A stretch of 64,000 nt of DNA from Pseudomonas hormoni. GTDB taxonomy: Bacteria; Pseudomonadota; Gammaproteobacteria; Pseudomonadales; Pseudomonadaceae. The notes beneath the pieces were generated by a model. It did no database searches, was not told where the DNA came from, and was given only the letters and a program-made list of their open reading frames with translations. This document shows positions 27,459-35,601 of this stretch, piece by piece. Location: the NCBI RefSeq assembly GCF_018502625.1, contig NZ_CP075566.1, positions 3,830,001 through 3,894,000 on the forward strand. The letters run 5' to 3'. The position numbers and the translations under genes were made by a program. Numbering within the stretch: position 1 is the stretch's first letter; each line of letters opens with the position of its first letter.

Positions 27459-27796
27459 GATTCATCCCTCCACCCTGGCACCGTCAATTCCCAGGCCAGG
27501 CTGCGGCGAATCGCAGCGTCGGGTTGACGCTCGCCACTTTCGATCAAGGCCAGATAAGACGGGCTGATGCCTACCGTGCGGGCGAGCGCCTCGATGGCGA
27601 TGCCCTTCCCTTCGCGCAAACTGCGTAGTTGATCCAGACCTGGAAGTATCTGGTCTGGTGCTGCGGCGTGACGCACTGGCGCGTCGGGTGCCGGTCGCTC
27701 ATTGATGCCTGCTGCTTTCAGTAGAGCCTGATACTGAGCCCACGGCAGAACCGCATATTCGGGCTCGCCTTCGCGTGTGATTATCTGAATATCCAT
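27455..27796 (-). CDS. Antitoxin-like regulator: Phd-type N-terminus fused to an XRE helix-turn-helix
   Basis: A 113-residue protein. Residues 1-30 (MDIQIITREGEPEYAVLPWA, then QYQALL) resemble the start of Phd/RelB-type antitoxins. Residues about 58-105 form an XRE/Cro helix-turn-helix (LRSLREGKGIAIEALARTVG followed by ISPSYLALIESGERQ). The ATG at 27796 is preferred over an in-frame ATG eight codons earlier. It heads a three-gene operon and probably autoregulates. The domain combination suits an antitoxin or a small operon repressor. Confidence 0.75.
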   Translation of the reverse strand: MDIQIITREGEPEYAVLPWAQYQALLKAAGINERPAPDAPVRHAAAPDQILPGLDQLRSLREGKGIAIEALARTVGISPSYLALIESGERQPDAAIRRSLAWELTVPGWRDES

Positions 27797-27909
27797 GACT
27801 TCCCCGTAGGACAACGACACTTAGCGAGTCGGCGCTTTTCCCTAGAAGTGTAATCCTAACAGCGGCCAAGGTCGCAGGGGTATGAATATAGGGATGATCC
27901 TGAATCGGC

Positions 27910-28365
27910 TCAGTTTTTTTTGGGGCCCTGAAGCTGAAGTTGCTCAGGGGTATCGGGCAGTCGCTCGACCACCGCGAGTTTCTCCGGCAACTGGCGGTTG
28001 CGCCAGGCGCGGAAAGCGTTGAGTTCGTCATCGAGGACTTTCATCAGCCAGGCGAGCACGGCGATGTCATCAAGCATGCCGAACACCGGGATGAAATCCG
28101 GAATCGCATCCACCGGGCTCAGGAAGTACATCAGGCCTGCCACCACCGAGATCAGCGCTTTCGGGCTGATGGCCCGGTATTCGCCGCGCCAGTACGCCAG
28201 GCACAAAGCCTGCAACAGGCGCAGGTCCTCTTTGAGCTTGCCCAATCGGTTGCCTTGGCTGGCGCCTTTGCTAGCCACCGCGAACAACAGCGTCGGCAAT
28301 CGTCCACGGGCGAGCAGGCGCCCGGCCAGTGGCAGGAAACGAGCGAAATTCCAAGGTGCTTTCAT
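27910..28365 (-). CDS. DUF1232/YkvA-family small membrane protein
   Basis: A 151-residue protein with the DUF1232 core at about 75-115 (ISVVAGLMYFLSPVDAIPDF, then IPVFGMLDDIAVLAWLMKVL), which contains one or two hydrophobic helices. Members are membrane-associated with no known biochemical activity. The start is the second of two ATGs, placed four bases after GGAGG. A 25-bp palindrome containing two DnaA boxes lies 19-43 bases upstream of the ATG. Confidence 0.82.
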   Translation of the reverse strand: MKAPWNFARFLPLAGRLLARGRLPTLLFAVASKGASQGNRLGKLKEDLRLLQALCLAYWRGEYRAISPKALISVVAGLMYFLSPVDAIPDFIPVFGMLDDIAVLAWLMKVLDDELNAFRAWRNRQLPEKLAVVERLPDTPEQLQLQGPKKN

Positions 28366-28383
28366 CATTCCTCCCGCTGAAAT

Positions 28384-28408
28384 GTTATCCACACAAATTG
28401 TGGATAAC
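28384..28408. promoter_or_regulatory. 25-bp palindrome made of two inverted perfect DnaA boxes
   Basis: GTTATCCACA (28384-28393) and TGTGGATAAC (28399-28408) are perfect inverted copies around five bases, and each contains the consensus DnaA box TTATCCACA. The site lies just upstream of the DUF1232 gene. DnaA binding and regulation are inferred from sequence only; this is not the chromosomal origin, as no dnaA-dnaN context is present. Confidence 0.6.
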
Positions 28409-28609
28409 CTTGTGAACAGACCTGCATTTCACGGCTGAAAGCCCCGTTTCATAAGGGCTTTGCTCAGATCGGGCGTTTTTTACTCACATAAAAAAACCCA
28501 AGATTTCATTGACTTGGCGCTCTGGCGCGGTTAGCGCGGCGTCCTCAATGGCTATGACTCCAGCGTACCGCGTCCGTTCGCTTTGTTTACCCTCACCAAC
28601 CGCCAGATG

Positions 28610-28641
28610 CAACAACGCCCCGCATAAGCGAGGCGTTGTTG
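28610..28641 (-). terminator. Hairpin after the FKBP lipoprotein gene
   Basis: CAACAACGCC and GGCGTTGTTG form a long stem just after the stop of the FKBP gene (read on the minus strand). No long T run follows, so it may terminate weakly or protect the 3-prime end. Confidence 0.5.
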
Positions 28642-28657
28642 TCAGAGCAGACGCTGA

Positions 28658-29374
28658 TTACTTCGCGGCGTCGTCTTGCTTGGCTGGATCCTTGATCGCC
28701 AGCAGTTCCAGGTCGAATACCAGCACCGAGTTGGCTGGAATCGCCGGGCTTGGGCTTTGGGCGCCGTAAGCCAGTTCGCTAGGGATGTACAGTTTGTACT
28801 TCTCGCCAACGTGCATCAGTTGCAGGCCTTCGACCCAACCCGGGATCACACCGCTGACTGGCAGATCGATCGGGCTACCGCGCTCGACGGAGCTGTCGAA
28901 GACGGTGCCGTTGGTCAGGGTGCCAGTGTAGTGGACAGTCACTACGTCGGTCGGCTTAGGCTGTGCGCCATCAGCTTTTTTGACCACTTCGTATTGCAGG
29001 CCCGAAGCAGTGGTGGTGACACCGGCTTTCTTGGCGTTGTCTTCGAGGAATTTCTTGCCGGCAGCTGCCGACTCTTCGCTCATTTTGGCCATGCGTTCTT
29101 CAGCGCGCTTTTGCAGTGCGGCGAAAGCTTCGACCAGTTCTTCATCCTTCAGCTTCTGTTCTTTCTTGCCGACGGCATCTTCGATGCCTTGGGCTACGGC
29201 TTTGGAGTCGAGATCATCCATGCCTTCCTGAGCCAGGCTCTTGCCCATGTTCAGGCCAATCCCGTAGGAAGCTTTTTGCGCCGGGGTTTTCAGCTCTACG
29301 CTGGTCTGCGAATCACAACCCGCAAGTACCAGGCTAACCAGGGCCACCGCCGCCGCCAACCGATGCTGTTTCAT
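28658..29374 (-). CDS. FKBP-type peptidyl-prolyl isomerase lipoprotein (FkpA/Mip-like)
   Basis: A 238-residue envelope foldase. It has a lipobox (LVLAGC) at the end of a signal peptide, an N-terminal helical dimerisation domain (about 30-125) with a Mip-type long helix, and a C-terminal FKBP domain (VHYTGTLTNGTVFDSS, VIPGWVEGLQLM, IPSELAYG). It should accelerate proline isomerisation in periplasmic proteins from a membrane anchor. The upstream 260 bases to the next gene contain its promoter but no recognisable site. Confidence 0.92.
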   Translation of the reverse strand: MKQHRLAAAVALVSLVLAGCDSQTSVELKTPAQKASYGIGLNMGKSLAQEGMDDLDSKAVAQGIEDAVGKKEQKLKDEELVEAFAALQKRAEERMAKMSEESAAAGKKFLEDNAKKAGVTTTASGLQYEVVKKADGAQPKPTDVVTVHYTGTLTNGTVFDSSVERGSPIDLPVSGVIPGWVEGLQLMHVGEKYKLYIPSELAYGAQSPSPAIPANSVLVFDLELLAIKDPAKQDDAAK

Positions 29375-29634
29375 GCTATTTCCTTGTTCATGCGCCTAAA
29401 GGGCAATCGAGTAAAGCCGCGAGCTTATCAGGCGGCCACGACCAATGGCTACCGGCATGAGAGCAGGAAACTTCTGATAAGTTCAGGTGTTTTAACGCAT
29501 TTCCGGAATCGGATGATGAAGCTTCTGTCATCTTCGCCTTACAGACACAACTGACCTGTCCCACATTACTTGGCGTAATGGCCACTTGCCGCACGTCTGC
29601 GGCTGAGGCATAAGAGAGCGACAAATCGACAAGG

Positions 29635-31452
29635 ATGTTTATCTTGCGCCTCTTTTATCGCTTGCTGGTTCTGATCGTTATGTTGCTGGGCGTGTGCCTG
29701 GCCGTGATTTTGTATTACGTCGCCAACCCGAAACTGCCGACCTGGACGCCTGCGCAGCAGGTGCATTACCTGGAGCAGTGGAGCGCGACTGACCGCCAGA
29801 CCTACTACTTCACGCCCCAAGGCACTCAAGTCAAAGGCTTGCGCTACGACTGGTTCAACGCGCTCGAACTGCCTTTTTCGCAACAGCGATTTGCCGCTCC
29901 GGAGTACCTCGCACGCTTCGGTTTTCTGGTCGATCCCGGGCAGAAAGCCACGTCCAACAACCCCGGTAACCTGCCCGTGGGCTTCGCCCGTCATCAAAAC
30001 CCTGGCAGCCCGGATCAGTTTCTGGACATCACCTGCGCCGCCTGCCACACCGGCGAGTTGCGCTTCAACGGCCAGGCCATACGCATTGACGGAGGTTCGG
30101 CGCAACACGTTCTGCCCTCCAGCGTTCCTACACTCCGCGGTGGCAGCTTCGGACAAGCATTGGTAGCCAGTCTGACCTCGACTTACTACAACCCGTGGAA
30201 ATTCGAACGTTTCGCCCGCAACGTGCTGGGTCAGGACTACGACACCCGGCATCAACAACTGCGTAAAGACTTCAAGACCTCTCTCGATACCTTTCTGAAA
30301 GTGGCCTGGAACGACACTCATCGCGGGCTCTACCCGACCGAAGAAGGTCCCGGCCGCACCGACGCGTTCGGGCGCATTGCCAACGCCAGTTTCGGTGACG
30401 CGATTTCCCCGGCCAACTACCGAGTAGCCAACGCTCCGGTCGACTACCCGCAACTGTGGGACATGTGGACCTTCGATTGGGTGCAGTGGAACGGTTCGGC
30501 ACAGCAGCCGATGGCTCGCAATATCGGTGAGGCCCTGGGGGTGGGCGCCACGCTGAACTTCTTCGACAGCAACGGGCAGCCACTCAAGGGCGACAGTCGC
30601 TATCCGTCCAGCGTCCGGGTGCGCGATTTACACCAGATCGAGGAAACCCTGCAGCGACTCAAACCGCCGGCCTGGCCGGAAGATCTGCTGGGTGCCATCG
30701 ACAAACCACTGGCGGCCAAGGGGCGTGCGCTGTTTGCGGAAAACTGCGCCGCTTGCCACGTTCCGCGGGTGACTCAGGAAGGCGAACGCTGGGTACAGCA
30801 TTTGCACATGCTGCCCGTCGATGTCATCGGCACCGATCCGACGGCGGCGAACAACATCGCCAGCCACCGTTTCGATCTGACCGCTCTGCAATGGGACCCG
30901 GCGGAGCTCGCGCAGATGGACGTGAAATTGCACCCCGAACCAGAGGAACCGCTGGACTTGAGCCAACTGTCGGTAGCCAAGGGCCTGGCTTACGTCACTG
31001 CATTCGTCGAGAACCGCGCTTACCGCGAGGCCAAGGTCACAGCGGCGGAGAAGCCACAACTCGACGGCTTCGGCCTGCCGATCGGCGTTCGTGAAAAAGT
31101 GGCCTACAAGGCTCGGCCACTGGCGGGCGTGTGGGCGACGGCGCCGTTTCTGCATAACGGTTCGGTACCGAGCATTTATCAATTGCTCTCGCCCCAGGAT
31201 GAACGCGCGACCACCTTCTACAAAGGCACGTTCGACTACGACCCGCGACACCTGGGCTATCGCACCGAAGCCTTCACCAACGCATTCCTGTTCGACACGC
31301 GCATGACCGGCAACCACAACAGCGGCCATGAATTCCGCGCCGGTGAGCGCGGCAACGGGGTGATCGGCCGGTTGTTGCAACCCGAGGAGCGCTGGGCGCT
31401 GCTGGAGTACCTGAAAGTGCTGGGCGGCCCTATGGAGGCGCAACTGCCATGA
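29635..31452 (+). CDS. Membrane-anchored di-haem cytochrome of the RoxA/di-haem peroxidase-like family
   Basis: A 605-residue protein anchored by an N-terminal helix (residues 7-28) and otherwise periplasmic. Two c-type haem sites of identical CAACH form lie at 134-138 and 371-375. The overall order and length match the RoxA-like group annotated as di-haem cytochrome c peroxidase; RoxA itself is a rubber oxygenase, but most relatives have no known substrate. The next gene, a catalase-like haem protein with a similar anchor, starts inside the end of this one (4-base overlap), so the two are co-translated and probably act together in the periplasm. Confidence 0.85.
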   Translation: MFILRLFYRLLVLIVMLLGVCLAVILYYVANPKLPTWTPAQQVHYLEQWSATDRQTYYFTPQGTQVKGLRYDWFNALELPFSQQRFAAPEYLARFGFLVDPGQKATSNNPGNLPVGFARHQNPGSPDQFLDITCAACHTGELRFNGQAIRIDGGSAQHVLPSSVPTLRGGSFGQALVASLTSTYYNPWKFERFARNVLGQDYDTRHQQLRKDFKTSLDTFLKVAWNDTHRGLYPTEEGPGRTDAFGRIANASFGDAISPANYRVANAPVDYPQLWDMWTFDWVQWNGSAQQPMARNIGEALGVGATLNFFDSNGQPLKGDSRYPSSVRVRDLHQIEETLQRLKPPAWPEDLLGAIDKPLAAKGRALFAENCAACHVPRVTQEGERWVQHLHMLPVDVIGTDPTAANNIASHRFDLTALQWDPAELAQMDVKLHPEPEEPLDLSQLSVAKGLAYVTAFVENRAYREAKVTAAEKPQLDGFGLPIGVREKVAYKARPLAGVWATAPFLHNGSVPSIYQLLSPQDERATTFYKGTFDYDPRHLGYRTEAFTNAFLFDTRMTGNHNSGHEFRAGERGNGVIGRLLQPEERWALLEYLKVLGGPMEAQLP

Positions 31453-32618
31453 TCATGACCACCTTCAAAAAGGATTTACCGATGCTCGCCCGGTTCTGGT
31501 TATGGCTGGGTCGCCTGCTCGGCAAAACCCTGCTGATTCTGCTGTGCATCGGCCTGCTCGGCTGGGCACTGGTCACTGCCTGGTATGCCTGGCAGCACCG
31601 CGGCCCGGTCTCGGCACTGGAGCAGATTCCGGACGGCGAAGCCGCCATGACCCGGGATGTGATTCAGACCGCCGTGCGCATTGTCGATCAACACCGTGAA
31701 AGTACCCGCTATCTGCGCGACGCCCATGCCAAGGCCCATGGCTGCGTGAAGGCCGAGGTGCAGGTGTTGCCGGAACTGGCGCAGGACCTGCGCCGCGGGG
31801 TCTTCAGCGAACCGGGCAAGCGCTGGCAGGCGACCATGCGCCTGTCCAACGGCAACGCTTATCCGCAGTTCGACAACATTCGGGATGCCCGGGGCATGGC
31901 GATCAAACTGTTGGATGTGCCGGGCAAGCCGCTACTCGGCGACCGGCAAGGGCAACACGAGCAGGACTTTGTGATGTTCAGCCATCCGAACTTCTTTGTC
32001 AGTGATGTCGCCGAGTACCGTCAGAATGTCGCGGCTCAGGCTGACGGAAAAAAGGTCATGGCGTTTTTTCCTGGCTGGGATCCGCGCACCTGGCAGGTCC
32101 GTCATTTGTTCATCGCCCTGGCGACACTGTCCCCGCCGCCGGAAAGCCCGACACGCACCACCTATTTTTCGGTATCGCCGTATAAATTCGGCGAGGCCAA
32201 TGCCAAGTTCCGGGTGATGCCGGATTCGGACAGCTGCCCGGCCTACACCTTGCCCAAGCAGAACCAGGATCTGCCGAACTTCCTGCGTAACGCCTTGACT
32301 CAACAGTTGTCCACGGATCGGGTGCCGGTGTGTTTTGTATTGCAGATCCAGCGCCAGGATGCGAACAGGTTCATGCCGATCGAAGACACCAGCATCGAGT
32401 GGCGCGAGCAGGATGCGCCTTTCGAAACCGTAGCCCGGATCACCCTGCCCCCTCAGGACTTCGACACCCCGGCGCAGAATCTGCAATGCGACAACCTGTC
32501 GTTCAACCCGTGGTTCGGTCTGGAGGCTCATCGGCCCATTGGCGGTATCAATCGGCTGCGCAAAGCCGTGTACGAAGCGGTAAGCGACTACCGGCACAGT
32601 CGAAACGCTGAGCAGTAA
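31449..32618 (+). CDS. Membrane-anchored catalase-family haem protein
   Basis: A 389-residue protein with an N-terminal membrane helix (about 20-47) and a catalase-like core: a possible distal His in DAHAKAHGCVKAEV, then RWQATMRLSNGN and NIRDARGMAIKLL, and the C-terminal SFNPWFGLEAHRPIGGINRL motif of catalase-related peroxidases. The classical proximal-Tyr motif of true catalases (R-x-F-x-Y-x-D-T) is not evident, so a peroxidase or hydroperoxide-converting role is more likely than plain catalase. Its ATG overlaps the stop of the di-haem gene. The start could also be the internal ATG 11 codons later. Confidence 0.82.
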   Translation: MIMTTFKKDLPMLARFWLWLGRLLGKTLLILLCIGLLGWALVTAWYAWQHRGPVSALEQIPDGEAAMTRDVIQTAVRIVDQHRESTRYLRDAHAKAHGCVKAEVQVLPELAQDLRRGVFSEPGKRWQATMRLSNGNAYPQFDNIRDARGMAIKLLDVPGKPLLGDRQGQHEQDFVMFSHPNFFVSDVAEYRQNVAAQADGKKVMAFFPGWDPRTWQVRHLFIALATLSPPPESPTRTTYFSVSPYKFGEANAKFRVMPDSDSCPAYTLPKQNQDLPNFLRNALTQQLSTDRVPVCFVLQIQRQDANRFMPIEDTSIEWREQDAPFETVARITLPPQDFDTPAQNLQCDNLSFNPWFGLEAHRPIGGINRLRKAVYEAVSDYRHSRNAEQ

Positions 32619-32627
32619 GCAGAAACG

Positions 32628-32655
32628 AAAAAAGCGACCCGAGGGTCGCTTTTTC
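32628..32655. terminator. Bidirectional terminator after the catalase-like gene
   Basis: AAAAAAGCGACCC-GAG-GGTCGCTTTTT: an A run, a stem and a T run, so it can work on both strands. It lies 10 bases after the stop. Confidence 0.9.
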
Positions 32656-32685
32656 AATGGAAGCCAGCCTAAGCCAAATTCCAGA

Positions 32686-32712
32686 CAGAAAAAAACCCGC
32701 GTTAGCGGGCTT
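32686..32712 (-). terminator. Terminator of tRNA unit 1
   Basis: On the minus strand AAAAGCCCGC-TAA-CGCGGGTTTTTTT ends the tRNA-Val/tRNA-Asp transcript of the left copy, about 43 bases after tRNA-Asp. Confidence 0.85.
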
Positions 32713-32754
32713 TTCCGTGGTGACCTGGCGTTCAGCGTTCCAGGTTACCGAATA

Positions 32755-32831
32755 TGGCGCAGCGGACGGGACTCGAACCCGCGACCCCCGGCGTGACAGG
32801 CCGGTATTCTAACCGACTGAACTACCGCTGC
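32755..32831 (-). tRNA. tRNA-Asp (GTC), copy 1
   Basis: A 77-base cloverleaf on the minus strand: acceptor GCAGCGG / CCGCTGC with discriminator G and encoded CCA, anticodon loop CCTGTCACG with GTC, and T-loop GTTCGAGTC. Confidence 0.97.
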
Positions 32832-32850
32832 GCGTAGCGTTGAAAGTAAG

Positions 32851-32926
32851 TGGTGGGTGATGACGGGATCGAACCGCCGACATTCTGCTTGTAAGGCAGA
32901 CGCTCTCCCAGCTGAGCTAATCACCC
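32851..32926 (-). tRNA. tRNA-Val (TAC), copy 1
   Basis: A 76-base cloverleaf on the minus strand: acceptor GGGTGAT / ATCACCC, discriminator A and encoded CCA, anticodon loop CCTTACAAG with TAC. It precedes tRNA-Asp in the transcript by 19 bases. Confidence 0.97.
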
Positions 32927-33045
32927 TTTACCTTCGTTGCGGGGCGCATTGTGCCACAGATTTTCATAACGTGTTGATTTAATTGATAAATAATTCAAAT
33001 AAATCTGAAAACCGGTGAAACGATGCATCCAGCAGGAACTTCAGG

Positions 33046-33072
33046 CAGAAAAAAACCCGCGTTAGCGGGCTT
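33046..33072 (-). terminator. Terminator of tRNA unit 2
   Basis: An identical copy of the terminator at 32686, exactly 360 bases to the right, ending the right-hand tRNA-Val/tRNA-Asp transcript before it could reach the left copy. Confidence 0.85.
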
Positions 33073-33114
33073 TTCCGTGGTGACCTGGCGTTCAGCGTTC
33101 CAGGTTACCGAATA

Positions 33115-33191
33115 TGGCGCAGCGGACGGGACTCGAACCCGCGACCCCCGGCGTGACAGGCCGGTATTCTAACCGACTGAACTACCGCTGC
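33115..33191 (-). tRNA. tRNA-Asp (GTC), copy 2
   Basis: Identical in sequence to the tRNA-Asp at 32755-32831, displaced by exactly 360 bases. Confidence 0.97.
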
Positions 33192-33210
33192 GCGTAACAC
33201 TTGAAGCGAA

Positions 33211-33286
33211 TGGTGGGTGATGACGGGATCGAACCGCCGACATTCTGCTTGTAAGGCAGACGCTCTCCCAGCTGAGCTAATCACCC
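33211..33286 (-). tRNA. tRNA-Val (TAC), copy 2
   Basis: Identical in sequence to the tRNA-Val at 32851-32926. A consensus-like promoter lies just upstream. Confidence 0.97.
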
Positions 33287-33307
33287 TTCACTTTCGGTGT
33301 GGCGCGC

Positions 33308-33336
33308 ATTCTACGGAGCGACCTCACCTCTGGCAA
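33308..33336 (-). promoter_or_regulatory. Promoter of the right-hand tRNA-Val/tRNA-Asp unit
   Basis: On the minus strand TTGCCA (33336-33331) and TAGAAT (33313-33308) have a 17-base spacer, followed by a GC-rich discriminator (GCGCGCC) typical of stringently controlled stable RNA promoters. Confidence 0.75.
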
Positions 33337-33446
33337 GCACTTTTTTAAATAATTTTTTCAGGCCTTCCAAAGGCTTAGAGAAGGGTTGGCCTATGGCGCC
33401 ACGAAGAGAATAATGCCCCACTTTGTATAAAGGAGAGACTCGCCCC

Positions 33447-34367
33447 ATGTGGTTCAAAAACCTGCTTATCTATCGCCTGACCCAAGATCTGCCTTTTGAT
33501 GCCGAGGCGTTGGAAACTGCACTGGCCACCAAACTGGCGCGTCCCTGTGCAAGCCAGGAGTTGACCACCTACGGTTTCGTCGCGCCCTTCGGCAAGGGCG
33601 AAGATGCACCTCTGGTACACGTCAGCGGCGACTTCCTGCTGATCTCCGCGCGTAAAGAGGAACGCATCCTGCCGGGCAGCGTCGTGCGCGACGCCGTGAA
33701 GGAAAAGGTCGAAGAGATCGAAGCCGAACAAATGCGCAAGGTCTACAAAAAGGAACGCGACCAGATCAAGGATGAAATCATCCAGGCCTTCCTGCCTCGC
33801 GCCTTTATCCGTCGCTCGTCGACCTTCGCAGCGATCGCGCCGAAACAAGGCCTGATCCTGGTCAACTCGGCCAGCCCGAAACGCGCCGAAGACCTGCTCT
33901 CTACTCTGCGTGAAGTGATCGGCACGCTGCCGGTACGTCCGCTGACCGTCAAGATGTCGCCCACCGCCACCATGACTGAATGGGTCACGACCCAGAAAGC
34001 CGCGGACGATTTTTTCGTGCTGGACGAGTGCGAACTGCGCGACACCCATGAAGACGGCGGCATCGTGCGCTGCAAGCGTCAGGACCTGACCAGCGAAGAA
34101 ATCCAGCTGCACCTGAGCACTGGCAAAGTGGTCACTCAGCTGTCGCTCGCGTGGCAGGACAAACTGTCTTTCGTCCTCGACGACAAGATGGTGGTCAAGC
34201 GCCTGAAGTTCGAGGATCTGCTGCAGGATCAGGCGGAACAGGACGGTGGCGAAGAGGCCCTGGGCCAGCTGGATGCCAGTTTCACCCTGATGATGCTGAC
34301 CTTCGGTGACTTCCTGCCGGCGCTGGTTGAAGCGTTGGGTGGTGAAGAGACCCCGCAAGGTATTTAA
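33447..34367 (+). CDS. rdgC: RdgC, nucleoid-associated recombination protein
   Basis: A 306-residue protein starting [11 protein letters not shown], the conserved N-terminus of the family, with the usual length. RdgC forms a ring around double-stranded DNA and restrains RecA-dependent recombination. A conserved segment [16 protein letters not shown] is intact. The ATG at 33447 is preferred over an in-frame ATG eight codons earlier. Confidence 0.96.
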   Translation: MWFKNLLIYRLTQDLPFDAEALETALATKLARPCASQELTTYGFVAPFGKGEDAPLVHVSGDFLLISARKEERILPGSVVRDAVKEKVEEIEAEQMRKVYKKERDQIKDEIIQAFLPRAFIRRSSTFAAIAPKQGLILVNSASPKRAEDLLSTLREVIGTLPVRPLTVKMSPTATMTEWVTTQKAADDFFVLDECELRDTHEDGGIVRCKRQDLTSEEIQLHLSTGKVVTQLSLAWQDKLSFVLDDKMVVKRLKFEDLLQDQAEQDGGEEALGQLDASFTLMMLTFGDFLPALVEALGGEETPQGI

Positions 34368-34384
34368 AGACGTGTGATGCCTAC

Positions 34385-34479
34385 TGTGGGAGCAAGCCTG
34401 CTCGCGATGAGGGACTGACATTCAACATTGATGTTGACTGAAACTCCGCTATCGCCGGCAAGCCGGTCTCGCTCCCACA
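34385..34479. repeat. Mixed REP pair
   Basis: TGTGGGAGCAAGCCTGCTCGCGATGAGG faces CGCTATCGCCGGCAAGCCGGTCTCGCTCCCACA. The two arms belong to different REP subfamilies, so only the outer GTGGGAGC / GCTCCCAC parts pair well. Confidence 0.75.
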
Positions 34480-34516
34480 TTGGTTTTGTGGGCTACTTAA
34501 TAATAAGGATCAGGCC

Positions 34517-35482
34517 ATGCGTGCACTGGCTGCATTGAGTCGTTTTGTCGGCAACACCTTCGCTTACTGGGTTCTGATTTTCGCCGTCGTGGCTTTCCTG
34601 CAACCGGCGTGGTTCATCGGTCTGAAAGGCGCCATCGTCCCGTTGCTGGGGCTGGTGATGTTCGGCATGGGCCTGACCCTCAAACTCGAAGACTTCGCCG
34701 AAGTCGCTCGCCATCCGTGGCGTGTGGCGCTGGGCGTCGTTGCGCATTTCGTGATCATGCCCGGTGTGGCGTGGTTACTCTGCCAGGTTTTCCACTTGCC
34801 GCCGGAAATTGCCGTCGGCGTCATTCTCGTCGGCTGCTGCCCGAGCGGCACCTCGTCGAACGTGATGACCTGGCTCGCCCGCGGAGATCTGGCGCTGTCG
34901 GTGGCCATCGCCGCCGTCACAACCCTCCTCGCTCCGCTGCTGACCCCGGCGTTGATCTGGCTGCTGGCTTCGGCCTGGTTGCCGGTATCGTTCATGGAGT
35001 TGTTCTGGTCGATCCTGCAAGTGGTGCTGCTGCCCATCGTGCTCGGCGTGGTCGCTCAGCGCCTGCTCGGTGCTCGGGTTCGCCACGCGGTGGACGTGTT
35101 GCCGCTGGTTTCCGTGGTCAGCATCGTGATCATCGTCACCGCTGTCGTCGCTGCCAGCCAGGCGAAAATCGCCGAGTCCGGCCTGCTGATCATGGCCGTG
35201 GTGATGCTGCACAACAGCTTCGGTTATCTGCTCGGGTACTTCACCGGGCGTCTGTTCAAGCTGCCATTGGCCCAACGAAAATCCCTGGCACTGGAAGTCG
35301 GCATGCAGAACTCGGGTTTGGGCGCCGCGCTGGCCAGCGCGCACTTCTCACCGCTGGCAGCGGTGCCGAGCGCGTTGTTCAGTGTATGGCACAATATTTC
35401 CGGGGCACTGCTTTCGACGTACTTCCGCCGGATGAGCGAGAAAGAAGATCGGGAAACAGCGGCTCGGCAAGCGACTGAGTAA
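34517..35482 (+). CDS. Bile acid:sodium symporter-family (BASS) transporter
   Basis: A 321-residue inner-membrane protein with about ten hydrophobic helices. Family landmarks are GMGLTLKLEDF in the second helix region, the sodium-site-like GCCPSGTSSNVMTWLARGD and EVGMQNSGLGAALA. Bacterial BASS proteins carry organic acids such as pyruvate or pantoate as well as bile acids; the substrate is not known. AATAAGGA lies upstream of the start. Confidence 0.9.
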   Translation: MRALAALSRFVGNTFAYWVLIFAVVAFLQPAWFIGLKGAIVPLLGLVMFGMGLTLKLEDFAEVARHPWRVALGVVAHFVIMPGVAWLLCQVFHLPPEIAVGVILVGCCPSGTSSNVMTWLARGDLALSVAIAAVTTLLAPLLTPALIWLLASAWLPVSFMELFWSILQVVLLPIVLGVVAQRLLGARVRHAVDVLPLVSVVSIVIIVTAVVAASQAKIAESGLLIMAVVMLHNSFGYLLGYFTGRLFKLPLAQRKSLALEVGMQNSGLGAALASAHFSPLAAVPSALFSVWHNISGALLSTYFRRMSEKEDRETAARQATE

Positions 35483-35529
35483 GCGGCAAACTTGATCCCC
35501 GTTTTAATGATGGGCACTATACTGCGCAA

Positions 35530-35582
35530 CGCGAGGACGACCTCGCGGCTCGATCGAGTCATTAATCTGGGGACGACCCCAT
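35530..35582 (+). promoter_or_regulatory. Guanidine-II (mini-ykkC) riboswitch
   Basis: Two consecutive hairpins, each closed by an ACGA tetraloop: CGCGAGG-ACGA-CCTCGCG (35530-35547) and TGGGG-ACGA-CCCCA (35568-35581), ending about 10 bases before GGAGG and 21 before the sugE ATG. Paired ACGR-loop hairpins before a small multidrug resistance gene are the diagnostic form of the guanidine-II riboswitch, which turns on guanidinium export. Positioning next to the ribosome-binding site suggests translational control. Confidence 0.92.
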
Positions 35583-35601
35583 CAATCGATGGAGGTCTCT
35601 C

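Noticed and set aside
28384..28408. The DnaA-box palindrome as a replication origin
   Set aside because: There are only two boxes and no dnaA, dnaN, gyrB, parAB or AT-rich unwinding element beside it.
29388..29624. A 78-codon minus-strand frame before the di-haem cytochrome gene
   Set aside because: No start signal and no recognisable features; the stretch is more likely the promoter region of the FKBP and cytochrome genes.
32755..33286. tRNA genes as an integration site for a mobile island
   Set aside because: The tRNAs are intact, no integrase or att repeat is near, and the duplication is explained by a simple 360-bp tandem repeat.
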